From Candidatus Dadabacteria bacterium (lineage in GTDB: Bacteria; Desulfobacterota_D; UBA1144; Nemesobacterales; Nemesobacteraceae), in assembly GCA_022827275.1 (NCBI GenBank), contig JAJDTG010000005.1:62001-126000 (forward strand): DNA of 64,000 bases, read 5' to 3'. The notes under the pieces were generated by a model, which worked only from the letters and a program-made list of their open reading frames with translations, was not told the origin of the DNA and did not search any database. Positions 21,707 through 31,976 of the stretch are shown piece after piece. Both the position numbers and the translations under genes were made by a program. The stretch's first letter is position 1. The number at the start of each line of letters is the position of its first letter.

Positions 21707-23482
21707 ATGCCCCCAAAAGGTTTTCCCAATCTGCAAAGCTTTATAAGCCATCTTGAAAGCATAGGCGATCTCAAGAGGATAAAGGCCGAGGTCTCTCCCG
21801 ATCTTGAGATAACGGAGATAGCGTCGCGGACGGTTAAGGAAGGCGGTCCCGCCCTTTTATTTGAAAATGTCGAGGGATCGGACTTTCCCCTGGTGATAAA
21901 TCTCTTCGGCACGGAGCAGAGGGTGGAGCTTGCCCTCGGCAGAAAGCCCTCGGACGTCGGCGAGGAGCTGGTCGAAATATTCCGCAAGGTGAATCCTCCG
22001 ACGATACAGGGGATTTTTTCCGTGCTTCCGAAAGCCACAGGCCTTCTCTCCATGAGAACCAAGAAGGTAAGGCGCGGCGATGTCCAGCAGGTTGAAACAG
22101 AACCCGACCTCTCCAGGCTCCCCGTTATGAAATGCTGGCCGCGCGACGGGGGGAAATTCGTCACTTTCGGCCTGGTGCTGACGAGGGATCCCGCCACGGG
22201 CTCTAGAAATCTCGGGATCTACAGGCTTCAGGTGTATGACCGGAGGACCACCGGGATGCACTGGCACGCGCACAAGGGAGGAGCGGCGCACTACCACGAG
22301 GCGAAAAAACTGGGAAGAGATCTTGAAGCCGCGGTGATTCTCGGGGGGGACCCCAGGATGATCTTCTCCGCGGTCGCTCCGCTTCCCGACGGCATGGATG
22401 AGCTTGCGTTTGCGAGCTATCTTCGCGGAAGCCCGATGCCGATGGTAAAAGGAAAGAGCATCTCGCTTCACGTTCCTGCCGAGGCGGAATTCATACTGGA
22501 AGGCTCGGTTCCGAGGGACGTGCTGAGACAGGAAGGACCCTTCGGGGATCATTTCGGTCACTACTCGATGGAGGCCGATTTCCCCGTTTTTAACCTGAGC
22601 GAGATAACCCACAGAAGAAATCCCGTTTACCCTTCCATCGTGGTCGGCAAACCCCCCAAGGAGGATGTCTACCTTGGAATTGCCGCCGGCGAGATGTTCT
22701 CCCCGCTTATAAGGATAATACAGCCCGAGGTAAAGGACATGTGGGCGTATCCCGAGGCGGGGTTCCATAACCTTCTCGCTGTTTCCGTTGACGAGCGCTA
22801 CCCCAAGGGCGGTGTAAAGGCGATGCTCGCGCTCTGGGGAACCGGGCAGCTTCTTCTCACAAAGTGCATGATCTGCGTTTCAAGCGACGTTGACCCGAGG
22901 GATTTCTCGGCGGTGCTTCACGAGATCGGGGAGAACTTCGATCCCAGGGAGGATTTCCTCATGATACAGTGGGCTCCCCTCGACACCCTTGACTTCACGA
23001 GCAACAAGTTCAACGTGGGAAGCAAGATGGGAATAAACGCCGTAAGGAAGAACTCTCCCGAGAGAAAAACCTACGCCAGGGAGGTTCCCGATCCCAGGGA
23101 AAAACACCCGGAGATAACGGGATTCAGACTTCTTTCGGGAGGTTTCTGCGTAGTCCGGATAGATGAATCCCGGACCGATCCCAAGGGGATGATACGCAGG
23201 CTGTTCGAGACTCCGGGCCTTGAGGGGGTGCGCATAATCGCGCTTGTGAGCCCGGATATAGATCTAGATGATGACACGGAGCTTATCTGGGGTATCTTTA
23301 CTAGGTTTGATCCTTACCTGGATGTTCTGTTTGAACATACGGAACTTCGGGGTTCGGCGGTTGTTTATGACGGCAGGATGGGAATTGATGCCACCGTGAA
23401 GCAGTGGTATCCTCCCGTAATAGAGATGTCAGAGGATATAAAGGACAAGGTCGAGACGAGATGGAGCGAGTACAAGAGCTAA
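21707..23482 (+). CDS. UbiD-family decarboxylase (menaquinone biosynthesis, MqnL-like)
   Basis: 591 aa; EGPFGDHFGHYS, NLGIYRLQVYDRRTTGMHWHAHKGGA. Confidence 0.9.
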   Translation: MPPKGFPNLQSFISHLESIGDLKRIKAEVSPDLEITEIASRTVKEGGPALLFENVEGSDFPLVINLFGTEQRVELALGRKPSDVGEELVEIFRKVNPPTIQGIFSVLPKATGLLSMRTKKVRRGDVQQVETEPDLSRLPVMKCWPRDGGKFVTFGLVLTRDPATGSRNLGIYRLQVYDRRTTGMHWHAHKGGAAHYHEAKKLGRDLEAAVILGGDPRMIFSAVAPLPDGMDELAFASYLRGSPMPMVKGKSISLHVPAEAEFILEGSVPRDVLRQEGPFGDHFGHYSMEADFPVFNLSEITHRRNPVYPSIVVGKPPKEDVYLGIAAGEMFSPLIRIIQPEVKDMWAYPEAGFHNLLAVSVDERYPKGGVKAMLALWGTGQLLLTKCMICVSSDVDPRDFSAVLHEIGENFDPREDFLMIQWAPLDTLDFTSNKFNVGSKMGINAVRKNSPERKTYAREVPDPREKHPEITGFRLLSGGFCVVRIDESRTDPKGMIRRLFETPGLEGVRIIALVSPDIDLDDDTELIWGIFTRFDPYLDVLFEHTELRGSAVVYDGRMGIDATVKQWYPPVIEMSEDIKDKVETRWSEYKS

Positions 23483-24567
23483 CCGAGAGTTTCTGCACCG
23501 ACCCGAACCTGCTTCCCATAATGGAGAAGGTGGCCGAGGGCCGCAGGCTTTCCTTTGAAGACGGGCTTTCGATACTTGATTCTCCCGATCTTAACACCGT
23601 CGGCATGATGGCGGATTACGTTAAGAGAAAGAAATCGGGGGAAAAGGTCTACTTCGTCGTGAACCGCCACATAAATCCTTCAAACATTTGCGCCATATCG
23701 TGCCGGTTCTGCGCTTTCGGGACCACGAAGAAGTCCCCGAACGCCTACGAGCTCTCAGACGAGCAGATGCTCTCCATGCTGAGCGACGAGATGAAAGAAG
23801 TTCACATAGTCGGCGGCCTTCACCCCGACTGGGAGTTCGATCATTACCTGGACATAGTGAAGATGATAAAGCGCCACTTCCCGAGCATTCACGTAAAGGC
23901 CTTCACCGCGGTTGAGATCGACTGGTTCTCGGAGATAAGCGGTCTTTCCCTCAAGGATGTGCTTCTCGCCCTTCAAGACGCGGGCGTTGACGCCCTTACG
24001 GGCGGGGGAGCGGAGATACTGCATGAAGAGGTGAGAAAGAAAATCTGCGCGCCGAAAACGGTCGCGACAAGGTGGGAGGAAATCCACCGCCTGGCTCACA
24101 CGCTCGGCATCCCTACGAACGCCACCATACTCTACGGCCATCTTGAAAAGCCCTTCCACGTCGTTGACCACATGGAGAGGCTGAGAAGGATAGAGGACGA
24201 CTCCCCGGGGTTCTTCGCGTTCATACCCGTTCTTTTCCAGCCTGAGAACACGGGTCTTAAGAACGTAAGGCCTTTTCCGGCCTCATACGACATGAAGGTT
24301 CACGCGCTTGCGAGGCTCTATCTTGACAACTTCCCTCACATAAAGTCCTACTGGATCACCCTCGGGGAAAAAGCGGCCCAGGTGGCCCTGCATTACGGCG
24401 CGAGCGACGCGGACGGAACGATAATGAGGGAGAAGATCATCCACGACGCGGGCGCCCCCTCGGAAGTGGGTCACAGCAGGGATTTCATGATAAAGATGAT
24501 CCGGGATTCGGGATACATTCCCGTTGAGAGAGACGCGCTTTACAACGAAATAAGGGTTTACAACTGA
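23461..24567 (+). CDS. mqnE: Aminofutalosine synthase MqnE (radical SAM)
   Basis: NPSNICAISCRFCAFGTTKKSPNAYELSDEQ; start MERVQEL preferred (22-nt overlap with UbiD gene). Confidence 0.92.
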   Translation: MERVQELTESFCTDPNLLPIMEKVAEGRRLSFEDGLSILDSPDLNTVGMMADYVKRKKSGEKVYFVVNRHINPSNICAISCRFCAFGTTKKSPNAYELSDEQMLSMLSDEMKEVHIVGGLHPDWEFDHYLDIVKMIKRHFPSIHVKAFTAVEIDWFSEISGLSLKDVLLALQDAGVDALTGGGAEILHEEVRKKICAPKTVATRWEEIHRLAHTLGIPTNATILYGHLEKPFHVVDHMERLRRIEDDSPGFFAFIPVLFQPENTGLKNVRPFPASYDMKVHALARLYLDNFPHIKSYWITLGEKAAQVALHYGASDADGTIMREKIIHDAGAPSEVGHSRDFMIKMIRDSGYIPVERDALYNEIRVYN

Positions 24568-24637
24568 TTCCCGCCTGGGAGCGGCTCTACGGGTTTTCGG
24601 AGCCGGTAATTTCCCGGTTTTTGCCCGGTGTGAAAAA

Positions 24638-25294
24638 ATGAGACGTGATTTCTGGTCCAGAGTTCTTGTCTTGGCGCTTGTTGTGCTTGCGGGCGCGGCT
24701 TTTCCCGTGTACAACGAAAGTGCAGGGGAGGTTAAAGACATGGAAAGCGGAAAAAACAGCGGGTACATGGAGGCGACTTTCGCCGGGGGATGTTTCTGGT
24801 GCATGGAGCCTCCTTTTGACAGCCTAAGCGGGGTTGTCGAAACGATAGTGGGCTACTCGGGGGGAAAGGAGAAAAACCCTACCTACGAGCAGGTCTGGCA
24901 GGGCAAAACGGGCCACGCAGAAGCGATAAGGGTCGTTTACGATCCCAAGAAGATAGACTACGAAACCCTTCTTGAGACTTTCTGGATAAACATTGATCCG
25001 ACTCAGGTGGACGGGCAGTTCGCCGACAGGGGAAGGCACTACAGAACCGCCATCTTCTACCATGACGATTCGCAGAAGGAGAAGGCCCTTCTCTCGAAAA
25101 AGAAACTCGAGGAGTCGGGAAAATTCAAAAAGCCGGTAGTCACCTCGGTAGAGAAGTTCGTTTCTTTCTACAGGGCGGAGGAATACCACCAGAATTACTA
25201 CGAGAAAAACCCGATTCACTACGGCAATTACAAAATAGGTTCTGGGAGGGCGGGCTTCATTGAGCGGACCTGGGGAAAGCAGGATCTTCAGTGA
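24638..25294 (+). CDS. msrA: Peptide-methionine (S)-S-oxide reductase MsrA with N-terminal signal/anchor
   Basis: TFAGGCFWCMEPPFDSLSGVVETIVGYSGG, GRHYRTAIFYH. Confidence 0.95.
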   Translation: MRRDFWSRVLVLALVVLAGAAFPVYNESAGEVKDMESGKNSGYMEATFAGGCFWCMEPPFDSLSGVVETIVGYSGGKEKNPTYEQVWQGKTGHAEAIRVVYDPKKIDYETLLETFWINIDPTQVDGQFADRGRHYRTAIFYHDDSQKEKALLSKKKLEESGKFKKPVVTSVEKFVSFYRAEEYHQNYYEKNPIHYGNYKIGSGRAGFIERTWGKQDLQ

Positions 25295-25361
25295 ACCGGC
25301 AAACCCGAGGGATTTTCCTGAGTGAGCGGACGTCACGCTAAAGAGATTTTATCCGGAACCG

Positions 25362-26042
25362 ATGACCGTTTACTTTCTCGACTCCCGAATAAGCTTTCCT
25401 GATCCATCCGAAGCGGAGCCGGGAGGGCTTCTGGCGGTCGGAGGGGATCTTTCTCCCGAGAGGCTTGTTCTGGCCTACGAAAACGGCATTTTCCCCTGGT
25501 ATTCCGAGGGAGACCCCATTTTATGGTTCTCTCCCGACCCGAGAATGGTTTTTCTTCCGGGGGACTTCAGGTTCTCAAAAACCCTTTTAAAGACGGTGTC
25601 TTCCGGGAAATTCTCGGTAAGTGCCGATACGGATTTTGCCGCGGTCGTTGAGAACTGCGCGCAGGTTCAGAGGAAAGGGCAGAGCGGGACATGGATAACC
25701 GAGGAGATGAAGGCGGCTTACGGGAAACTGCATGAACTGGGTTACGCCCATTCTTTTGAGACCTACCGGGAGGGAAAGCTTGTCGGCGGTCTTTACGGAG
25801 TGTCTCTCGGAGGCGCGTTTTTCGGAGAATCGATGTTTCACCTCGAAACCGACGCTTCCAAGGTGGCCCTTTTCCATCTGGCGCGGAAATGCTGGGAATC
25901 CGGTTTTGATCTCATAGATTCCCAAGTTCCGACGGATCATATGAGGACTCTCGGAGGAAGAGAAATCAGCAGAAAGGAGTTTCTGTCCGCGCTTGAAACC
26001 TCTCTTGGGAAGAAGACCCTGCGCGGCAAGTGGGAGATCTGA
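25362..26042 (+). CDS. aat: Leucyl/phenylalanyl-tRNA-protein transferase
   Basis: GLLAVGGDLSPERLVLAYENGIFPWYSEGDPILWFSPDPRMV. Confidence 0.96.
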   Translation: MTVYFLDSRISFPDPSEAEPGGLLAVGGDLSPERLVLAYENGIFPWYSEGDPILWFSPDPRMVFLPGDFRFSKTLLKTVSSGKFSVSADTDFAAVVENCAQVQRKGQSGTWITEEMKAAYGKLHELGYAHSFETYREGKLVGGLYGVSLGGAFFGESMFHLETDASKVALFHLARKCWESGFDLIDSQVPTDHMRTLGGREISRKEFLSALETSLGKKTLRGKWEI

Positions 26043-26099
26043 ACTTTCCCCAGTCAGGCGAAATGACAGGGGCCGGAAAAATGGTTAAAATCCTGCCTC

Positions 26100-26849
26100 A
26101 TGCCGAAACTCCTTGTCTTCCAGCATGTGCCTCACGAGATACTGGGAACGCTTCATCCAATGCTCAGAAGCGCCGGTTTCAGAATACGTTACGTGAACTT
26201 CGGCCGGTCCAATTACAGCATTCCCAAGCTTCGCAACTACGACGGTCTCGTGGTTCTCGGAGGTCCGATGAACGTGGACGAGACCGACGAGTATCCTTAT
26301 CTCGTACCGGAGACCGAATCCATAAGGGAGTTTATCGACATGGACGCTCCGGTGCTCGGCATATGTCTCGGTTCACAGCTGATTGCCAAGGCCCTCGGAG
26401 CCCGGGTTCGTAAGAATCCGGAGAAGGAAATCGGCTGGTATGACGTTTCCACTACCGAAGAGGGGAAGAAAGATCCTCTTGTAGGCGCATTCGGCGCGGT
26501 TGAAAAGGTCTTTCAGTGGCACGGAGATACATTTGAGATTCCACCGGGCGCCGTGCATCTGGCCACCTCCCCCGCGTGTGCGAACCAGGCGTTTAGATAC
26601 GGAGACAAGGTATATGGGTTCCAGTTCCACCTTGAGGTGGACGCGCCCATGATAGAGCGCTGGCTCGTTACTCCGGTGAACAAAAAGGAAATCGAAGAAC
26701 TCGGCGGCAAGATAAGTCCCGATGTTATAAGGTCCGATACGCCCAAATACATAGATACCCTTTCCGATCTCAGCAGGCGGACTTTCGGCGGTTTTATTGA
26801 TCTGCTCGGGGGCACCTCGGAGAAGAAGGCGCATATGCCTTCTGTATGA
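26100..26849 (+). CDS. Type 1 glutamine amidotransferase (GMP synthase-like)
   Basis: VLGGPMNVDE, VLGICLGSQLIAKALG, YGFQFHLEVD. Confidence 0.9.
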   Translation: MPKLLVFQHVPHEILGTLHPMLRSAGFRIRYVNFGRSNYSIPKLRNYDGLVVLGGPMNVDETDEYPYLVPETESIREFIDMDAPVLGICLGSQLIAKALGARVRKNPEKEIGWYDVSTTEEGKKDPLVGAFGAVEKVFQWHGDTFEIPPGAVHLATSPACANQAFRYGDKVYGFQFHLEVDAPMIERWLVTPVNKKEIEELGGKISPDVIRSDTPKYIDTLSDLSRRTFGGFIDLLGGTSEKKAHMPSV

Positions 26850-27021
26850 AGTTTTCCTGCTTTATGCAGAGTTTTTCCGCTACGCACATTTGGGTCTATT
26901 TGCGTGCCTTGCGCAAGTCCCGAAGGGACATCTCTTCGGCAACAAGCCTTTTTGCCCGTTCCTCTACTTTCTTGCGACGCGTCGCGGGGAGTCTTTTCAT
27001 CTTCTCTTCTAGGGTCGACAT
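26850..27021 (-). pseudogene. XRE-family (HigA-like) antitoxin remnant with in-frame TAG
   Basis: Reverse strand ATG at 27021: MSTLEEKMKRLPATRRKKVEERAKRLVAEEMSLRDLRKARK*TQMCVAEKLCIKQENFIQK; stop interrupts the conserved RKARKLTQ segment. Confidence 0.6.
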
Positions 27022-27035
27022 TGCGATATATCTCC

Positions 27036-27101
27036 TTATAACTGCTTCAGCCGGTCGAAACGAGCATCAAAGGCCGGATCAAAACCGACTTCCCGTTTCA
27101 T
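27036..27101 (-). pseudogene. HigB/RelE-like toxin remnant reduced to 21 codons
   Basis: MKREVGFDPAFDARFDRLKQL* directly upstream of the XRE remnant; looks like N-terminal (REVxFDPAF) fused to C-terminal (ADxRFDxxLxRLK) pieces. Confidence 0.4.
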
Positions 27102-27301
27102 GAAATGGATATGCCTTAGACCGCATATGCTGTCAAGAGCATTTTACAGTCCATCCATTTAAACCAGGAAAACTCAGGTTATGTGGTCCGTTCTGTAGTT
27201 TCCCCCTTGATCGCTGTTGAAAAGAAAACCGGGCGTGTGTATAATCCGTGCGTCTTTCAGTTAGTAAAAATCTTCTTTTAATCCACTCGACGAGGTAAAT
27301 A

Positions 27302-27760
27302 ATGAGCAATTGGGAATGTAAAAATCACGGTCATCCGGACATAAAGCCCTCTTCTTCCAGAAGAGCCATATTCATCGGCAGGTATCAGCCATACCACGCC
27401 GGGCACATAAGCCTTGTCAGGCAGAAGCTCGACAATGGAGTTCCGTGCCTGATAATGGTAAGGGATATTCCTCCCGACCCGAAAAACCCCTTCACTACGG
27501 AACAGACTGTCGGAATGATAAGAAAATATCACGAGAGCAAGGGCGATGACGTGGTCGTGATGGTGATTCCGGATATTGAATCGGTAAACTGGGGCAGGGG
27601 AGTCGGTTACGAGATGAACGAGTTTTTCCCGCCTGAGAACATAGGGTTTATATCGGCTACCAAAATACGTGAGTCGATAGCAAGCGGCAATGAGGAGTGG
27701 AGGGAACTCGTGGACGAGTCCATTCAGGATGACGTGGTAAGTTACCTGAGCGGCGACTAA
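27302..27760 (+). CDS. Nucleotidyl (adenylyl/cytidylyl)-transferase-like protein, NMNAT fold
   Basis: IFIGRYQPYHAGHISLV and ISATKIRESI motifs. Confidence 0.8.
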   Translation: MSNWECKNHGHPDIKPSSSRRAIFIGRYQPYHAGHISLVRQKLDNGVPCLIMVRDIPPDPKNPFTTEQTVGMIRKYHESKGDDVVVMVIPDIESVNWGRGVGYEMNEFFPPENIGFISATKIRESIASGNEEWRELVDESIQDDVVSYLSGD

Positions 27761-27851
27761 TCGCAGTTCCTGAAGTTGAAAAGACGGCGTTGCTTGTCAC
27801 TCCGCACAAAAACCGTGCGGACATGTCCGAGGGGTGGAGCGAGGGAATCGC

Positions 27852-28670
27852 ATGTCGCAAAGAGCGCACCAGGGTGAAATTGCCGGAACGCGCTGGACCC
27901 CCGGTCAGTACCTGAAGTTTTCCCGGGAGCGCCTGCGACCGGCCCTTGAGTTGCTTGATCGTATACCCCTTGAAGCGCCGGATGTGATCTATGATCTGGG
28001 TTGCGGTTCGGGCCACATAACCCGTCTTCTGGCGGAGCGCTGGTCCTCATCCAAGGTATACGGTATTGATAACTCACCGCAGATGCTGGCCGAGGCGGCC
28101 GCGGAGCCGTCGACCATACACTGGGCGGATGCCGATATCCGCAGCTGGGTGCCGGAGGAAAACCCGGACCTTATTTATTCCAATGCGTCTTTGCACTGGG
28201 TTAACGGTCACTCTGAGCTGTTTACGCGCCTGGTGAGCTACCTTAACCCGGGAGGTTGCCTTGCGGTCCAGATGCCGCTTAGCTGGGATCTTCCGTCTCA
28301 CCGCCTGATGCGAGATACGTTGGCAAATGGCGGTCCCGACGGGGAGCCCGTCGGTGAGGCCTTGCTCCTTGCCTCCTTGTCAAACAAGTGGGTCGAGGAT
28401 TCAGAGTTCTATTACGATATCCTTTCTCCCTATACGCGAGGTCTTGATATCTGGGAAACGCGGTATCTCCATGCGCTGGAAGGGGATGATCCTGTTTTTG
28501 AATGGGTTATGGGCAGCGGTCTGCGCCCGATCCTAAATGGTCTGTCCGATACTGAGCGGAACCGGTTTTTAGAGGTATACAAGCAGCGGCTTCGGGATGC
28601 TTATCCGAGGGTTTCGGGGAACCGTACGCTGTATCCCTTTCCTCGACTGTTCGTCATTGCGCTGGTCTGA
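27852..28670 (+). CDS. Class I SAM methyltransferase, trans-aconitate 2-methyltransferase-like
   Basis: VIYDLGCGSGHITRLLAERW, GIDNSPQMLAEA, LIYSNASLHWVNGH. Confidence 0.85.
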   Translation: MSQRAHQGEIAGTRWTPGQYLKFSRERLRPALELLDRIPLEAPDVIYDLGCGSGHITRLLAERWSSSKVYGIDNSPQMLAEAAAEPSTIHWADADIRSWVPEENPDLIYSNASLHWVNGHSELFTRLVSYLNPGGCLAVQMPLSWDLPSHRLMRDTLANGGPDGEPVGEALLLASLSNKWVEDSEFYYDILSPYTRGLDIWETRYLHALEGDDPVFEWVMGSGLRPILNGLSDTERNRFLEVYKQRLRDAYPRVSGNRTLYPFPRLFVIALV

Positions 28671-28737
28671 GAGCGAGGCGAATCTGGAATCTTGCGTCAG
28701 TCGATTGCGGCGAAAACAGAGGGCTTCTGAAACCTTT

Positions 28738-29019
28738 TTACTGTGATTCGGTTTCCGCGGTCTCTTCCTTGGCGGACTTTTTCTGGTACTTGCGGCGGAA
28801 CTTCTCGACCCTGCCTTCTTTTTTAAAGTGCTTTTCCTTCCCGGTATAGAAGGGGTGAGAGTCGCTTGAGATCTCCACGCTTATAAGCGGATACTCGTTT
28901 CCGTCTTCCCATTTGGTGGTTTCCTCCGATGTCCTGGTCGAGCGGGTAAGGAACATATGCCCGGTGAACGAATCCTTGAAGACCACATAGTTATAATCTG
29001 GGTGAATGTCTTTTTTCAT
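28738..29019 (-). CDS. rpmE2: 50S ribosomal protein L31 type B
   Basis: [63 protein letters not shown]; no Zn CxxC. Confidence 0.92.
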   Translation of the reverse strand: MKKDIHPDYNYVVFKDSFTGHMFLTRSTRTSEETTKWEDGNEYPLISVEISSDSHPFYTGKEKHFKKEGRVEKFRRKYQKKSAKEETAETESQ

Positions 29020-29431
29020 CTTGTCTGTCCAGTGTTTTTTGAGAAAGGAAATTCTATACGACTATAAGATTTTGTAAAGCGCGCCCCAAAACATTTCTCA
29101 GATCTTTCATACGAAGTGATTAATCGGCATACCAAATAGTTCCCCAGATCATAAAAAGCTAAAGGAGAGAAAAAGAAAGTTGTTATAGCAACTGAAAATT
29201 CTGTGTAGCGGTAATAAACGTTTGTACTCGGGGCGAAAAACTACGGAGAAATATAATTAATAGCAGTCCTTCGTTTTGAACATAGGTGCGGGGATGAACT
29301 ATCTTGAAAGAATTGTACGTGGTAGATTGTTGGTTTGTTAAACAATACTTCAGGGTATTTTTAGTACCTTTAAAAATTATTTAATAAACCCGGTTCTTGG
29401 CTTAGTTTAAAAAAATACATATATTGGTACT

Positions 29432-30217
29432 ATGAATGCTGAAAGCAATTCCAAAATAAACCAACTTTTAAAGACTGTACCTAGAGAAGTTGTGCTGCTA
29501 TCGTCATGGCTGTCAGAGCAGGGATACAGCACAGATCTTCAAAAACGCTATAGACGCAGTCATTGGTTTGATTCAATAGGAAGGGGGGCTATGGTTCGTG
29601 CCGGGGCCAGAGTTGATTATTTGGGAGCGCTCTATGCCCTGCAGAAGCAGCGAGGTTTAAGCGTTCACCCTGGTGGTAGAACTGCTTTGTCATTGCTTGG
29701 TAAATCCCATTATCTTGAGATGTCCCCCAAGCGGGCAGTACTATTTGGTGATGCCGGAGAGAAGCTCCCTCTTTGGTTTAAAAGGTATGACTGGGAGCTA
29801 GAAGTTTATTACCGCGCATCTTCTTTTCTTCCCCCACGTCTGGGACTGACCAGCGTTGAACAGAAGACTTTTTCTGTCAATGTGTCCGGTGCTGCGCGAG
29901 CACTGATGGAATGCCTCTATCTTGCGCCAAGAAAACAGTCTTTACTGGAAGCGTTTGAGTTGATGGAAGGACTTAACAATTTAAGACCTGACCAAGTCCA
30001 AACATTGCTTGAGCAATGCAGCTCGGTGAAAGTGAAGAGGCTTTTTTTATATCTGGGTGAAAAAGCCGCACATAGCTGGTTTGATTTTCTGAATTTAGAA
30101 AAGATCGATTTGGGCAAAGGCAAGCGAAGTCTTCTGAATAATGGTACTTACGTGCCGAAATATCAAATCACTGTTCCCAAGGAATTAGAAGCAAACAGTA
30201 ATGAGACAAAACTATAG
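29432..30217 (+). CDS. AbiEi-family antitoxin (type IV TA)
   Basis: 261 aa; N-terminal winged HTH-like plus AbiEi-type domain; overlaps AbiEii-like ORF. Confidence 0.75.
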   Translation: MNAESNSKINQLLKTVPREVVLLSSWLSEQGYSTDLQKRYRRSHWFDSIGRGAMVRAGARVDYLGALYALQKQRGLSVHPGGRTALSLLGKSHYLEMSPKRAVLFGDAGEKLPLWFKRYDWELEVYYRASSFLPPRLGLTSVEQKTFSVNVSGAARALMECLYLAPRKQSLLEAFELMEGLNNLRPDQVQTLLEQCSSVKVKRLFLYLGEKAAHSWFDFLNLEKIDLGKGKRSLLNNGTYVPKYQITVPKELEANSNETKL

Positions 30218-30578
30218 AAAACAGGCGGAACTTTTGCTTGAAATTTTGCCCGAGGTTGCAAAGCTATCCTGCTTTGCACTCCATGGTGGTACGGCAATTA
30301 ATTTTTTCGTGCGAGATATGCCGCGTGAACCTTTTCCCTATGAAGAATACGAGGAAGCTAGAAATAAACCAGTTAGCATGATCAATAAGTCTCTTACTGA
30401 CGAAGACAGGGATTTTCTTCTAAGTTTTGACAATGCTGAACCCGATTGGAGTCTTTACAGTTTTGAACAGTTTCCCGCGGTACGGTGGAAACTTCAGAAT
30501 TTGAGGGAACTACGAGATACAAACCCTAAGAAGCACAGAAAGCAACATGAACTGCTGGAAAGGGTCTTATCTGGATAG
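30201..30578 (+). pseudogene. AbiEii-like toxin with internal deletion of the nucleotidyltransferase catalytic region
   Basis: ALHGGTAINFFVRDMPR joined to EPFPYEEYEEARNKPVSMINKSLTDEDRDFLLSFDNAEPDWSLY; the expected LSVDIDL (DxD) and following ~120 aa are absent. Confidence 0.75.
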
Positions 30579-30639
30579 GTTAAATTTTAGGTTTCCGTGA
30601 GTTTGTCCGGTTATCAGTAGAAAGTCTCTTTCCTAATTG

Positions 30640-31674
30640 CTAAGTTCGGCTAAGAATTTCGGCCGCCTTTTTCGCAAAATAGGTGATTACCATATCAGCC
30701 CCGGCCCTTTTTATGCTAAGAAGGCTTTCAAGGATGATTTTTTCCTCATCAAGCCACCCCGATTGCGCGGCCGCCTTTATCATGAGGTATTCTCCGCTTA
30801 CCTGGTAAGCGGCAAGCGGAAGATCGGTGTTTTCCCTAAACAGCGATACGAGGTCAAGGTAATACCCCGCGGGTTTCACCATTACCATGTCCGCGCCTTC
30901 CTCTTCGTCCAAAATGAGCTCTCTCAGGGCTTCCGTTGAGTTTGCGGGGTCCATCTGGTAGGTCATCTTGTCCCCGCCTCTCGGCGCTGAGTCAAGCGCT
31001 CCGCGAAACGGTCCGTAAAAAGAAGAGGCGTACTTTGCCGTGTACGACATTATCGAAACGCTCGTATAACCCTCTTCGTCGAGAGTCTCCCTGATCGCTC
31101 CGACCCGCCCATCCATCATGTCGCTCGGAGCTACTATGTCGACTCCCGCGGTGCCATGGCAGAGTGCCTGTTTGCAGAGCACCTCGACCGTTACGTCGTT
31201 AAGTATTTCCCCTGACGGGGAAACCACGCCGTCGTGCCCGTCGCTTGAGTACGGATCAAGGGCGATATCCGTTATGACGGCGACTTCCGGAACCTCTTTT
31301 TTAATGGCGGCTATGGCTCTTGGCACAAGACCCCTCGGGTTATAGCACTCCTCGGCGAAGGGGGATTTAAGACCGTCTTCGATTGCCGGGAAAATCATTA
31401 CCGCCCCGACGCCCAGACTGTGGGACTGCCTCACTTCCTCCACAAGACCCGGGACGCTCCACCTTTTGCATCCGGGCATCGATTCTATTTCCTCGTCGCC
31501 GTTTTTATCGTGGATAAAAAGCGGGTACACGAGGTCTCCCGACAGAAGCGAAGTTTCCCGCACGAGGTTTCTTACGGAAGGGGATTTGCGGTTTCTTCTC
31601 GGTCTTGCGGAGAGGTCAAGGGACGGGATGTCTCTCTCCGGCGTTTTTATTTTAGGTTTTCTTCTGGTGCTCAT
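30640..31674 (-). CDS. hemB: Porphobilinogen synthase (delta-aminolevulinic acid dehydratase)
   Basis: LVYPLFIHD, DIALDPYSSDGHDGVV, APSDMMDGRVGAIRE, VKPAGYYLDLV. Confidence 0.96.
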   Translation of the reverse strand: MSTRRKPKIKTPERDIPSLDLSARPRRNRKSPSVRNLVRETSLLSGDLVYPLFIHDKNGDEEIESMPGCKRWSVPGLVEEVRQSHSLGVGAVMIFPAIEDGLKSPFAEECYNPRGLVPRAIAAIKKEVPEVAVITDIALDPYSSDGHDGVVSPSGEILNDVTVEVLCKQALCHGTAGVDIVAPSDMMDGRVGAIRETLDEEGYTSVSIMSYTAKYASSFYGPFRGALDSAPRGGDKMTYQMDPANSTEALRELILDEEEGADMVMVKPAGYYLDLVSLFRENTDLPLAAYQVSGEYLMIKAAAQSGWLDEEKIILESLLSIKRAGADMVITYFAKKAAEILSRT

Positions 31675-31976
31675 GGCTTTTGCGGTCCTGGTTTTACAAG
31701 CATGGGAGGAAAAGCGCTTTTACACAGCACGAAACCCCCGGAAAACAATTTACTGCTTGAACTTTAAACTACACTGCTCATTCGGAAATCTTCTTTGAGC
31801 AGGAGTTTAACACAGGGACGGGCAAGGAACAATGATTTCGCGGTGAGGGTGGAGTTCGAGCGAAGAAGTCATTTGTCTTGGCCTGTCCCCAATCTGGAAA
31901 AACCCGAAGATAAGAAAACGCTCGACGCGCAAGCCGAAAAACTTTTACCGCTTATTTCCGGGCAAGCGGGAAACTC

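Noticed and set aside
21857-22768. 303-aa minus-strand ORF
   Set aside because: Antisense to the UbiD-family gene; composition typical of a shadow frame
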